Origin: Actinophytocola algeriensis
Lineage (GTDB): Bacteria > Actinomycetota > Actinomycetes > Mycobacteriales > Pseudonocardiaceae
DNA: 64,000 nucleotides
Direction of reading: 5' to 3'
Assembly (NCBI RefSeq): GCF_014203735.1
Contig: NZ_JACHJQ010000001.1
Span: 793,269-857,268 of the forward strand
Below, one piece after another: positions 1 to 9,181 of the stretch (within the stretch, counting starts at the first letter, position 1; the number at the start of each line of letters is the position of its first letter). Position numbers and translations under genes: made by a program. Under the pieces are notes generated by a model. It had not been told where the DNA came from, did no database searches, and saw only the letters and a program-made list of their open reading frames with translations.

Positions 1-198
1 GTCCGTGCTGTCCACATCGGATGGTGACGCGTTCTCCTTGCGGCCGGCGGCTTCCAGCGACGGGCCCCAGTACAGCAGGTGGTGGACCAGCTCCCGCACG
101 TCGAACTCGGCGCAGGGCGTCGGGTTCGTGAGCTGACCGGGTTCGATGGCGCGGACGACGTCGGCCAGAGCGTCGGCCGCGGTGGACATGTGTGACAT
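1..198 (-). CDS. TIGR03086/DinB-like mycothiol-associated metal-binding protein (N-terminal part)
   Basis: The first 66 codons of a leftward gene that runs off the window edge. The opening residues contain LTNPTPCAEFDVRELVHHLL, the N-terminal signature of the TIGR03086/mycothiol-dependent maleylpyruvate isomerase superfamily, which are DinB-fold helical bundles with a metal-binding His triad. Only the first helices are visible, so the metal ligands and substrate cannot be judged. ATG at 198 is chosen because translation is open to the edge; ATG at 189 (fourth codon) is an alternative. It is divergent from the AraC-type regulator, 35 bases away, which could control it. The family is fairly sure; the function is not known. 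Confidence 0.75.
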   Translation of the reverse strand, partial: MSHMSTAADALADVVRAIEPGQLTNPTPCAEFDVRELVHHLLYWGPSLEAAGRKENASPSDVDSTD

Positions 199-233
199 GA
201 CGGCGAGGCTAGGTCGGCGGTACGCGGGCGGTA

Positions 234-1007
234 TTGAACGAACGCGACATAGACTCGGCCACCGTGGGAAGGGATGTCCGCGAGGTCGGGAGCGCCTGGA
301 CGAAGTACCAGCGCCACGGCCACCCGGAACCGTCGGCGGCGCTGCGACCGTGGGTCGCGCGCTACTGGGTCGTGGACTGGGACTACGAGGAGCCCTACCG
401 GCAGAAGATCGTGCCGTACCCGAACGTGCACCTGTCGTTCGGCGGGGGCCGCGCCGACGTGAACGGCGTGGTCAGCGGCCACCAGATCAAGGTCCTGGAC
501 GGTGTCGGGCACGTGTTCGGCGTCGCGTTCCGGCCCGGCTGCTTCCGCCCGTGGCTCGGCGCGGCGGTCTCGACGATCACCGACCGGGTGGTACCCGCGG
601 CCGAGGTGTTCGGGCCGGACGTGCCGGCGGACCCGGACGCCGCGACGGTCGACCGGTTCCTGCTCGGCCACCTGCCGGAGCCCGATCCGCGTGCGTTCGC
701 CGCGGCGGACGCGGTGGCGGCCATCGCGGACCACCCGGACGTGACCAGGGTCGAGACGCTCGCCGAGCGCTTGAGGATGAGCGTGCGCGGGGTGCAGCGG
801 CTGTTCGCCGAGTACGTCGGCATCGGGCCGAAGTGGGTGATCCGCCGCTACCGCCTGCACGAGGTGACCGAGCGGATGGCGGCCGGCGGCGACATCGACT
901 GGGCCGCTCTCGCCGCCGACCTCGGCTACGCGGACCAGGGCCACTTCATCCGCGACTTCAAGAGCATGTTCGGCGAACCACCCACCTGGTACGCACAGCG
1001 CTACTGA
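234..1007 (+). CDS. AraC-family transcriptional regulator
   Basis: A 257-residue regulator. The N-terminal half (about residues 20-130) resembles the DUF6597 sensor-like domain seen in many actinobacterial AraC proteins (start HPEPSAALRPWVARYWVVDW). The C-terminal half (about 160-257) is a double helix-turn-helix AraC/XylS DNA-binding domain, ending in the family hallmark GYADQGHFIRDFKSMFGEPP. The start is TTG at 234; GTG at 264 in the same frame is a reasonable alternative, and neither has a strong Shine-Dalgarno. It is divergent from the DinB-like gene and is probably a local regulator. The ligand is unknown. Confidence 0.85.
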   Translation: MNERDIDSATVGRDVREVGSAWTKYQRHGHPEPSAALRPWVARYWVVDWDYEEPYRQKIVPYPNVHLSFGGGRADVNGVVSGHQIKVLDGVGHVFGVAFRPGCFRPWLGAAVSTITDRVVPAAEVFGPDVPADPDAATVDRFLLGHLPEPDPRAFAAADAVAAIADHPDVTRVETLAERLRMSVRGVQRLFAEYVGIGPKWVIRRYRLHEVTERMAAGGDIDWAALAADLGYADQGHFIRDFKSMFGEPPTWYAQRY

Positions 1008-1570
1008 CTCCGCGCGGACGGTCCGGCCAGCGCGTAGGCCACCAGACCCACCGCGCCGAGCACGCACGCGGCGACCGTCGCGGCGCCGGAGTGAGCGGGC
1101 TGGACCGGCCACGTCAGCAGCGGCGCGGGCGGGGTCCTCGCCGCGAGGATCGCGGTGACGCCGACGACCGTCCACACCATCGGCACACACCACGCGAGCC
1201 CACCACCCAGCACGACGACCCCCAGCGCGGCCAGGCCGGTCAGCCCGATCGCGTTGCGCACCACCACGTCCGCGGGCATCCCCAGTGCCGCGACGGACCC
1301 CGCCGCCACCACGCAGACCGTGACCGCGTGGACCGCCCTGCGCGGCCGCCAGTCCAGTGCCGCGGTCCGCTCCAGTGACGGGTCCGGTCCCGCGAGCGAC
1401 GTGGCCGCCACCGACACGACGACCGTGACCGCGAACAACGCGAGCACCACCCGGGTGATCTCCGCGTCGCTCCCTGCCGCGAGCAGCCCGAGCGCGGCGG
1501 CGGACACGAGGGCGATCCCCGTGCTCGCCGCCGCCCGCCGCGACCGCACGTACAGCAGGAGCCACCTCAT
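1001..1570 (-). CDS. Small polytopic membrane protein of a sigma/ABC operon
   Basis: A protein of 189 residues with about six hydrophobic segments (near 14-32, 40-60, 80-98, 108-125, 128-146, 165-183) and no recognisable enzymatic motif. Its ATG overlaps the TGA of the upstream permease-like gene (ATGA), so it is translationally coupled as the last gene of the leftward operon sigma factor, anti-sigma, ABC ATPase, membrane protein, this gene. By position it is probably a second membrane component of the ABC exporter, possibly a permease subunit. That assignment rests on context rather than sequence identity. Its 3' end overlaps the AraC gene end by 7 bases on the opposite strand. Confidence 0.7.
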   Translation of the reverse strand: MRWLLLYVRSRRAAASTGIALVSAAALGLLAAGSDAEITRVVLALFAVTVVVSVAATSLAGPDPSLERTAALDWRPRRAVHAVTVCVVAAGSVAALGMPADVVVRNAIGLTGLAALGVVVLGGGLAWCVPMVWTVVGVTAILAARTPPAPLLTWPVQPAHSGAATVAACVLGAVGLVAYALAGPSARSQ

Positions 1571-2873
1571 GCCGTGGCCAAGGTGGACAGGTCGCCGCGG
1601 CAGTCGAGCGCGGCCTCGCGGTAGGCGGCCATCCGCGCCGCCTGCTCCGCCGCGGGCAGCGACCGCAGCTCCTGCCACGTCGCGCGGATGTCGTCCTCCG
1701 CGGCGTCCCACACGTCGTCGGAGCCGGGATATGGCGCCAGTTCGCCGGTGAACCACGACGTCGCGACGATGCGGGCCCCGACCTGGCTGGTCACGGTGTC
1801 CCAGTCCGAGGTGTGCACGCACGACGGGGTTCCCGCGCCGGCGAGCAGGGTGAGCTTGAGGCGCTCCGGATCGGTGACCGGGCCTGCGAAGAAGAGCACG
1901 GGCACCACGTCCGGCGACGGTGACCGGAAGTCGTCGGCGGGTGGGTACTCGGTGACCGACGTCGGTGGCGAGGGGAGTTTTCCGAGCAGTGCCAATGCTT
2001 CGCGTGCGGGGCCGACGAGTGCCGGCAGGTAGCCCTCGTGTGCCCGCATGACGCACACCCTCGGCCCGTCGGTGTCGCACACCAGTACCCGCGCGTCCTC
2101 GTCGGCCACCACCGGACTGTCCACACCCGACAGGACCGGCACGGTCACCGCCGCGGCCAGCGCGACCGGCAGCAGCGCGGCGACCCGTGCCCGTGCCCGC
2201 GCCGCGACGGCCAGGCAGAAGCCGGTGGCGCCGATCCCCGTGAACCACAACGCCTGCGTGGCGGTCACCGCCGGGTCGACCGTGGTGAACACGGTGATGT
2301 CCGGCGCCTCGAACGCCGGTGTCAGCAGCAGCGGCCACCCCCGCTGGATCACCGCGATCTGCGCCGCGAGCGCGGCGACGGCCAGCACCGGCGGAGTGAT
2401 GAGCGACGGTAGGAGCCGCCCGATCCCGAAGCCCAGCAACGCGATCCCGACCAGAGCCGGCACCATGACCCCGGCCACCGGCAGCCATCCGATGGGGAAG
2501 TAGCTCGCGTTCGCCGCCACCTGCACACCGCCGACCGCCAGCAGCACGAGGTAGCCCGCGGTGAGCGCGATCGAGACCGCGCCCACTGTCGGCAGCAGTC
2601 GCCGCCACATGGGCTTCGGGGCCGAAGCGAACAGCTCGGTCACCCGCGACCGCCCGTCCCGCATCCCTTGCCACGCCCCGATCCCCAGCACGAACGGCCA
2701 CAGGAACAGCGTCAGGTAACGGGTCCACTGGGCGAGCCCGATCCACTGCTCGTGCCACGGCGCGGTGTTCTTCCACCACGGCCCGGACAGCGAGTAGACG
2801 AGGCCGAGGGAGAAGACCACCAGGCCGATCCCCAGCACGGGCGCGGTGGAGCGCCGCAGTTCGGTGCGCAGGA

Positions 2874-2877
<4 letters not shown>
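1567..2877 (-). CDS. ABC-2-like membrane protein with a large C-terminal extracytoplasmic-type domain
   Basis: A 436-residue protein. The N-terminal part (about 1-235) has some six transmembrane segments laid out like an ABC-2 exporter permease. The remaining 190 residues are soluble, polar and carry a pair of Cys residues in a VLVCDTDGPRVCVMRAHEG segment. Its start overlaps the stop of the upstream ATPase gene by four bases and its stop overlaps the next membrane gene (ATGA at both ends). With the ATPase it probably forms an ABC transporter of unknown substrate. I do not recognise the C-terminal domain; it could be a ligand-binding or protease-like ectodomain. Confidence 0.7.
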
Positions 2878-3653
<776 letters not shown>

Positions 3654-3663
3654 GTTGTCTCCT

Positions 3664-4467
3664 TCAGAGTTCGAGCCGCGTGAAGACGGCGGCACGCAGC
3701 CGGACCACAGCCGCGCCCGCCACGAGCACGGCCGCCCACACCCCCAGTGCGGCCGGTTCGAGCACCGCGGGCGGCCGTGCCGTGACGAGGCTCGGCCCGA
3801 TGACGAGCGCCGCCCACCCGCCCACCAGGACGGCCGCCGCGCGGCGCACGCCGGTGAAGGCGCCGAGCGCGAGCGTGGCGACCGTGAAAGCCAGGCAGGG
3901 CAGGAGCCACCGCAGCGGCGAGGTCCAGGTGGCGACCGCCAGGAGCGGGATCACCACGGCGAGGACCGCGACCGTGCGGCGCAGCACCAGGTACAGCCCG
4001 GCCCTCGGGGTGGCGGCGACCAGCTCGTGGGCCGGGTCGAGCCCGCGCGCCCAGGCCGCCGCCACACCCGCGACCGGTGCGATCGGGGCGAGCAGCAACG
4101 CGAGCGACGGGAAGGGCTGCGGGATGAGCCGGTCGGCCACCAGCGCGAGGAGGGTGATCAGCACCGTCATCCCGAGCCACGGCCCCATCGCGGGGGTGGC
4201 CCAGGTGGCGAGCCACCGGCCGCGACGGACGGGCGCCGGTTCCGGTGACGGTTCGAGGCCCGCCCACACCTGGTCCAGGAGCGGGGTGACGGACACCGCC
4301 TGCGCGGCGAGCCGCGCCCGGCAGTCCGCGCACGACTCGAGGTGCACCTCGACCGCCCACACGACGTCGGCGGCGAGGTCGTCCCCGTCCGCGTAGCCGC
4401 GCAGCAGTTCGGTGGACGCGTGCCAGGTCATCTGTGCCCCATGGTTCGCTCCGCAAGCTCTGCTCAC
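3664..4467 (-). CDS. zf-HC2 membrane anti-sigma factor
   Basis: A protein of 267 residues. An N-terminal zinc-binding anti-sigma domain carries the HxxxCxxC motif (H42, C46, C49 in VHLESCADCRARLA). About six transmembrane segments follow, in place of the single one of classical RsrA/RseA-like proteins. The GTG start at 4467 overlaps the sigma factor stop (GTGA); a downstream ATG at 4431 would keep the whole domain. Tight coupling to the ECF gene says it holds that sigma factor inactive at the membrane. The multi-pass C-terminus suggests it may also be a sensor or a permease-like partner of the ABC proteins downstream. Confidence 0.85.
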   Translation of the reverse strand: MSRACGANHGAQMTWHASTELLRGYADGDDLAADVVWAVEVHLESCADCRARLAAQAVSVTPLLDQVWAGLEPSPEPAPVRRGRWLATWATPAMGPWLGMTVLITLLALVADRLIPQPFPSLALLLAPIAPVAGVAAAWARGLDPAHELVAATPRAGLYLVLRRTVAVLAVVIPLLAVATWTSPLRWLLPCLAFTVATLALGAFTGVRRAAAVLVGGWAALVIGPSLVTARPPAVLEPAALGVWAAVLVAGAAVVRLRAAVFTRLEL

Positions 4468-4988
4468 AGTGCCTCCCGCATCGCGAGGCGTGCTCTGCGC
4501 GCCCTCGTCTTGACCGTGCCCTCCGGGACCCCCAGCAACGCGGCCGTCTCGCGGACGGTCAGCCCGTCCACCACCATCGCCTGCAGCACCTGCCGCAGTT
4601 CCGGTGCGAGCCGGTCGAGCGCGACCCCCACCCGGTCACCGACCACATCGGACAGTGCCTCGTCCTCCGCGGCCGGGGCGACCGGCTCGGCGGCGAGTGG
4701 CACCGCGGCTTCCCTGGCCCGCCTGCGGAACGCGTCCACGAGCCGCCGGGCCGCGATCGTCCACAGCCACCCGACCGCCGTCCCGTCCACCGCCGCACCC
4801 GCGAAGCTGCCCGCCGCCCGCCACACGGCGAGATAGGTCTCCTGCAGCACCTCGGCGACGATCTGGTCGTCCGAGCACCGCCGCCGCAGCCGCACCGCGA
4901 GCCACGGCGACGTGCGCCGGTACAGCTGCTCGAACGCCGCCCGGTCGCCGTTCGCCACTCGCCGGACGAGTTCCTCCTCGTCACACAT
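4464..4988 (-). CDS. ECF RNA polymerase sigma factor
   Basis: A 174-residue sigma-70 family protein with region 2 (about 15-80, including the DQIVAEVLQETYLAVWRAAG core-binding helix) and region 4 (about 115-170, VRETAALLGVPEGTVKTRARRARLAMRE helix-turn-helix; quoted in part as LGVPEGTVKTRARRARLA). It heads the leftward operon with its zf-HC2 anti-sigma factor and an ABC exporter. Such operons are usually autoregulated, but I cannot assign a specific promoter motif in the 75 bases before the divergent cutC gene. Confidence 0.9.
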   Translation of the reverse strand: MCDEEELVRRVANGDRAAFEQLYRRTSPWLAVRLRRRCSDDQIVAEVLQETYLAVWRAAGSFAGAAVDGTAVGWLWTIAARRLVDAFRRRAREAAVPLAAEPVAPAAEDEALSDVVGDRVGVALDRLAPELRQVLQAMVVDGLTVRETAALLGVPEGTVKTRARRARLAMREAL

Positions 4989-5063
4989 ATCCGGCTAGAC
5001 GACCACCTTTCCGCCCAGGTTCTCGAATCGAGGTGACCTGCGTCACGCTGGATACTCATCCTC

Positions 5064-5780
5064 ATGCGGGTGGAGATCAGCGTCGAGTCGGTGGCGGGTG
5101 CGCGGGTCGCGGCGGCGGCCGGGGCGGCGCGGGTGGAGCTGTGCGCGGGCCTGTCCGACGGCGGCCTCACCCCGAGCGCCGCGCTGATCGAGGCGGCGTC
5201 CGCGCTGGCCGAGGTGCATGTGCTGGTGCGGCCGAGGCCAGGCGACTTCCACTACACCCGCGACGAGCTGGACCTGATCGTCCGCGACATCGCCGTCGCC
5301 CGCGAGCACGGCGCGACCGGCGTCGTCGTCGGCGCGCTGACCGGCGACGGTCGTGTCGACGACCGCTGTGCTGATTTCGTGGCCGCCGCGGCGGGCATGC
5401 AGACCACGTTCCACCGCGCGATCGACGTCAGCGCCGACTCCCGGCAGGCACTGGACCGCCTGGCGGCACTGGGTTTCACGCGCGTGCTCACGTCCGGTCG
5501 CCGCCGCTCCGCGCTCGACGGCGCACCGTTGATCAAGGACCTCGCCGCACGGGACGACCGCATCGAGGTCATGGCGTGCGGCGGGGTCCGGGCCGCGAAC
5601 GCCGCACAGGTCATCGCCGCGACCGGGGTGCGCGACCTGCACGCGGCGCCCCGCCGCCCGGTGGGCGGGGCGCCCGGCGGGGACGTCTCGTACGCGGGTG
5701 CCGGCGTGCCTCCCGGTCTCGACCACTTCGAGACCGACCCGGACGAGGTCGCCGCGCTCTGCGCCGTTCAGACCGAGTAG
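5064..5780 (+). CDS. cutC: Copper homeostasis protein CutC family
   Basis: A 238-residue TIM-barrel protein of the CutC family: N-terminal EISVESVAGARVAAAAGAAR, central VLVRPRPGDFHYT, then the family blocks TTFHRAID and VLTSGRRRSALDG. CutC has been linked to copper tolerance, but its biochemical role is unsettled. The length is normal for the family. It is divergent from the ECF sigma gene. A short inverted repeat (GTGAC-N4-GTCAC, about 5031-5044) lies in the promoter region and could be an operator; this is unproven. The 3' end overlaps the convergent mycothiol enzyme gene by 13 bases. Confidence 0.9.
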   Translation: MRVEISVESVAGARVAAAAGAARVELCAGLSDGGLTPSAALIEAASALAEVHVLVRPRPGDFHYTRDELDLIVRDIAVAREHGATGVVVGALTGDGRVDDRCADFVAAAAGMQTTFHRAIDVSADSRQALDRLAALGFTRVLTSGRRRSALDGAPLIKDLAARDDRIEVMACGGVRAANAAQVIAATGVRDLHAAPRRPVGGAPGGDVSYAGAGVPPGLDHFETDPDEVAALCAVQTE

Positions 5781-6463
5781 GTCAGCAGCTCCTCGGCCAG
5801 CGCCCGGTCGCCGGTCACGGTGACGCGGTCCAGCGGCAGCCGCCGCATGAGCACCAGCAGCAGGTCCTGTGTGGTCCCGGACAGCGTGGTGTCGGTGTCG
5901 GCCGTGCCAGGCCGCCACGTGTGCCCGTCCGCCGCGCGGGTGATCAGCCAGCCGTCCCCGGTGGGCGGTCGCAGAGCGATCGTGCCTTCGCGCGTACCGG
6001 GGAACGTCGCGAGACCCGGCGCGGCCAGCAGGTCGAGCCCTTCGCTGATGACGTCCGCTGCCCGCGCCGGCGGCACCGTGAACGGCACACCCACGGTCAA
6101 CGCCGCGTCCGCCGTGTGCACGACCAGGTCCGCGAGCGCCCGCCGCACCCACCAGCGCGCGGGCCGCGGTCCTGCCAGCGTCCACACCGGAGTGCCGGGT
6201 CCGGCCTCGGCCACGGCCGAGCGCAGCTCGTCGGCGCCCGCCAGCAGCCAGCCCCGCCAGTCGGCGGGCGGCTCGGCGTCCCTGGGGTCGGGCGGGACCG
6301 CCGCCGCCCCCGACCGCACCACCCCCGCCATCCAGCGCGGTGCCTGCCCCATGTGCCCGACGAGGTCCCGCAGCGTCCAGCCCGGGCACGTCGGCACCGG
6401 CGCGTCCGGGGCCGCGCCCGTCACGATCGTGGCGAAGTCGGCGGTCTGCTCCTGTAGCTCCAT
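5768..6463 (-). CDS. Maleylpyruvate isomerase-family mycothiol-dependent enzyme
   Basis: A 231-residue protein with the TIGR03083-type N-terminal DinB/MDMPI four-helix domain: DFATIVTGAAPDAPVPTCPG, then WTLRDLVGHMGQAPRWMAGV and VVHTADAALTVG supplying the putative metal-binding histidines. A C-terminal MDMPI_C-like beta-domain follows (about 145-231). The family uses mycothiol in isomerisation or conjugation reactions, and the substrate here is unknown. It is convergent with cutC and divergent from the MerR-family gene 27 bases away, which is a likely regulator. Confidence 0.85.
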   Translation of the reverse strand: MELQEQTADFATIVTGAAPDAPVPTCPGWTLRDLVGHMGQAPRWMAGVVRSGAAAVPPDPRDAEPPADWRGWLLAGADELRSAVAEAGPGTPVWTLAGPRPARWWVRRALADLVVHTADAALTVGVPFTVPPARAADVISEGLDLLAAPGLATFPGTREGTIALRPPTGDGWLITRAADGHTWRPGTADTDTTLSGTTQDLLLVLMRRLPLDRVTVTGDRALAEELLTYSV

Positions 6464-6490
6464 GCGCCGTAACGTAGGAACTCCAGTCGG

Positions 6491-7405
6491 GTGGAGGTGC
6501 GAGCGAGTGTGACCGGGAACACGCTGGGCATCGGCGATCTGTCACACCTGACCGGCGTGCCCGTGCGCACCATCCGCTTCTACTGCGACGAGGGCATCCT
6601 CGAGACCAGCCGCAGCGCGGGCGGCCACCGCCGGTTCGACCCCGACGCCGTCGAACGGCTCACGCTCGTGCGCCGGATGCGGGCACTCGGCCTCGGACTG
6701 CCCGCGATCACCGGCGTGCTCACCGGCCGCCGCACACTCGACGAGGCCGTCGCCACCGAACGGGCCGCGCTGGACGTCGAGCTGGCGGCGCTCGCGTGGC
6801 GGCGCGCCTCGCTGCTGGCCGTCGAGCAGGCCCGCCCCGAGGACCGGGCCGCGCGGCTCGAGCTGCTCGCCGCCGCCCACGACGGGCACGCCGCCCACGA
6901 CGCGCTGGTCGCGTTCTGGCACAACGTGTTCGTCCACCCGCTCACCACCGAGCTGCGCCACGCGTTCATCGTCATGAACGTGCCCGCACCGCCCGAGGAC
7001 CCGACGCCGGAACAGGTCGTCGCGTACGCGGAGCTGGTGACCGTCGCGCACGAGATGGCGGCGCCGTACCTGGCCCGCGCACGCGCCAACGCCCACCTCG
7101 ACGAGCCCGCTCTCCTCACGGGTGTCGGCGCGGCGTGCGAGCTCGTGATCCCACTGGTCGAGGCGGGCAGGCCACCGGCGCCCGGCCCGGAGCTGGACCG
7201 GTTCGTCGACGCCCACGCGGACGTGCGGGGCCGCCGCGACACCGTCGAGTTCCGGCGTGAGCTGCTCGCCTACGCGGCACCCGACCGCGACCCGAGGATG
7301 CGCCGCTACTGGACGCTCGTCGGTGCGGTCACCGGCCAACCGGCGACCGTCGGCACGTGGCACGGCTGGCTGCTGGACGCCCTCGCCTCCTCGGTCCGGG
7401 CATGA
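6491..7405 (+). CDS. MerR-family transcriptional regulator
   Basis: A 304-residue regulator. Residues about 13-80 are a MerR winged helix-turn-helix (IGDLSHLTGVPVRTIRFYCD, then RSAGGHRRFDPDAVERL and the LGLGLPAI hinge). A coiled dimerisation helix and an unusually long helical C-terminal domain (about 130-304) of unknown ligand specificity follow. There is no Cys cluster typical of metal sensors, so a small-molecule or multidrug-type sensor is more likely. The start is GTG at 6491; a GTG seven codons on (6509-6511) is also possible. It is divergent from the mycothiol-enzyme gene. Confidence 0.85.
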   Translation: MEVRASVTGNTLGIGDLSHLTGVPVRTIRFYCDEGILETSRSAGGHRRFDPDAVERLTLVRRMRALGLGLPAITGVLTGRRTLDEAVATERAALDVELAALAWRRASLLAVEQARPEDRAARLELLAAAHDGHAAHDALVAFWHNVFVHPLTTELRHAFIVMNVPAPPEDPTPEQVVAYAELVTVAHEMAAPYLARARANAHLDEPALLTGVGAACELVIPLVEAGRPPAPGPELDRFVDAHADVRGRRDTVEFRRELLAYAAPDRDPRMRRYWTLVGAVTGQPATVGTWHGWLLDALASSVRA

Positions 7406-7420
7406 CCGGCACAGTCGGGT

Positions 7421-8179
7421 CTACGGCAACTCGTCACCCATGAGCGTCTCGTCCTCGTGCACGGAACGCAGCGGGGTGACGGTCACGTACCCCTCCTCGA
7501 GCAGCGCGGCGTCCGTGCCCGGCTCCAGCTCACCGTCCACCTCGACGCTGCCGACCTCGATCGCGCCCTCGTCGAGCTGGGTCACCTTGTGCTGCACCCG
7601 CCCGTACGAGGCGAGCCGGGCCCACCGCGCGGGCTTCAGCTCGCGCACGTCCGGCACGTTCACGTTCAGCACCGCACCGGGGTTCAGCTCCGCCGCCACC
7701 GGCAGCAGCGTCCGCGCGACCCGCGCCGCGCGGTCCCAGCTCGGTTCGAAGTCCGCGTCGAGCGGCAGGTCCAGCGACACCGCGAGCGCGCGGGCCCCGT
7801 TCACGCCCCCGGTCAGCGCGGCCCCGACGGTGCCGGAGTGCAGCACCGCGCTCCCCACGTTGCCGCCCCGGTTGATCCCGGACAGCACGATGTCCGGCTT
7901 GCCGCCGAACCCGTCGTGGCACGCGGCGAGCACGATCAGCGCCGGGTGCGCGGCCACGGCGTACACCTCGACGTCCGGCAGGTCCGGGAGCGTCCTGCGC
8001 TCGACCGTGACCTGCCGGTTGTTCTTCGCCGCCGTGAGCCCCGCGCTGGTGCCGCTGGACTCCGTGGCGGGCGCGGCCACCACGGTGTCCCAGCCGAGGT
8101 CACGCGCGCAACGCGCGAGTGCCACCAGGCCGGGGGAGTCGATGCCGTCGTCGTTCGTCACCAGTACGCGCGGGCCCAT
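7421..8179 (-). CDS. surE: 5'/3'-nucleotidase SurE
   Basis: A 252-residue metal-dependent phosphatase removing 5' or 3' phosphates from nucleoside monophosphates. The active-site loop is at the very N-terminus (VLVTNDDGIDSPG with the DD pair). SSGTSAGLT follows, then the second motif VLSGINRGGNVGSAVLHSGTVG, seen here as SGINRGGN and HSGTVGAA, which are diagnostic for SurE. The length is normal. It lies nine bases downstream of a PfkB-family sugar kinase in the same direction, so the two may be co-transcribed and act in nucleotide or ribose salvage. Confidence 0.93.
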   Translation of the reverse strand: MGPRVLVTNDDGIDSPGLVALARCARDLGWDTVVAAPATESSGTSAGLTAAKNNRQVTVERRTLPDLPDVEVYAVAAHPALIVLAACHDGFGGKPDIVLSGINRGGNVGSAVLHSGTVGAALTGGVNGARALAVSLDLPLDADFEPSWDRAARVARTLLPVAAELNPGAVLNVNVPDVRELKPARWARLASYGRVQHKVTQLDEGAIEVGSVEVDGELEPGTDAALLEEGYVTVTPLRSVHEDETLMGDELP

Positions 8180-8188
8180 GCATGTCGA

Positions 8189-9118
8189 CTACCCCGCCGA
8201 CGTGATTTCTACCCGTTCCGCGAGCGCCCGCACGGCGTCACCGCTGCCGCTGCCCAGCCCGTGCCGCGTCACGTTGAGCGCGCCGGCCGCCGCACCGAGC
8301 CGCAGCGCGTCCTCGATGTCCTTGCCCTGCGCGAAAGCGGCCGCGATCCCCGCGGTCATCGAGTCGCCGCCGCCCCTGGTGTCCACCGGCTCCAGCGACG
8401 GCCCGCTCACCAGCAGCCCGGCGTCCCCGTACACGGCGAGCGTCGGCTCCGCGGCCCTCGACACGACCACGAGCTCCACGCCGTCGTCGACGATCGACCG
8501 TGCCGCCTTGGTCAGCGCGCCGACGCTGTCGTCGTCGGCGCGGCCGTCCTCGAGCAGTTCCTCGTGGCTGACCTTCACCACCGCAGGTGTCCCGGCGAGC
8601 GCGGCGGACAGGCGCTGCCCGGCCAGGTCGACGATCACCCGGCACCCGTTGCGCACGAGGTCGGTGGTCAGCCGCTCGTACACGGCGACGGGCACGACCT
8701 CCTCGGCCGACTCGTCGACCGAGCCGCTCAGCACCGCGACACCGGAGGCCATGCCCGCGATGACGGTCAGCTCGTACAGGTCGTCCAGCTCGTGGCGGGT
8801 CAGCGGATCCGGCCGCTGCTCGACCACCGAATTCCGGTCCCCGTCGCGGCGGTCGTGCACGTAGGCGCCGTTGCGCGCGGTGACGTCCCGCGCCCGCACG
8901 TCGACGTCGTGCCCGGCCAACAGGTGCCGCAGCACGTGGCCGGTCTCGCCGCCGAGCGCGCAGCACAACGTCACCGGCGTACCGAGCGCGGTGATCATCC
9001 GCGCCTGCCAGAACCCTTGGCCGCCGGCGTGCAGGTGCACGTCCGGTTGCCCGTCGAGATCTTCCACCGTCACCGTCAGCTGAGGAGACGGTGCGAACAC
9101 ACTCACCCGTTCAGTCAC
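8189..9118 (-). CDS. PfkB-family carbohydrate kinase
   Basis: A 309-residue ribokinase-like sugar kinase. The N-terminal substrate-binding region has HLHAGGQGFWQARM (the G-G-x-x-x-N/W-x-A segment) and ALGTPVTLCCALGGETG. The C-terminal PfkB signature 2 is DTRGGGDSMTAGIAAAFAQG, in which the catalytic Asp of the GAGD motif is conserved as GGGD. The start is taken as GTG 9118; GTG 9106 is also in frame. Phosphofructokinase, tagatose-6-phosphate kinase or ribokinase-type chemistry cannot be told apart from sequence. It is followed by surE. Confidence 0.85.
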   Translation of the reverse strand: MTERVSVFAPSPQLTVTVEDLDGQPDVHLHAGGQGFWQARMITALGTPVTLCCALGGETGHVLRHLLAGHDVDVRARDVTARNGAYVHDRRDGDRNSVVEQRPDPLTRHELDDLYELTVIAGMASGVAVLSGSVDESAEEVVPVAVYERLTTDLVRNGCRVIVDLAGQRLSAALAGTPAVVKVSHEELLEDGRADDDSVGALTKAARSIVDDGVELVVVSRAAEPTLAVYGDAGLLVSGPSLEPVDTRGGGDSMTAGIAAAFAQGKDIEDALRLGAAAGALNVTRHGLGSGSGDAVRALAERVEITSAG

Positions 9119-9181
9119 AAACGGGACATACCCGCCCTGGCGGGGAAGTAGTCGGTTGACACCGCACGGACGATCGTCGGC

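Noticed and set aside
146-1378. A 410-codon Arg/Gly-rich ORF overlapping the AraC gene
   Set aside because: Composition is typical of the wrong frame in high-GC DNA; the AraC helix-turn-helix motifs identify the true frame.
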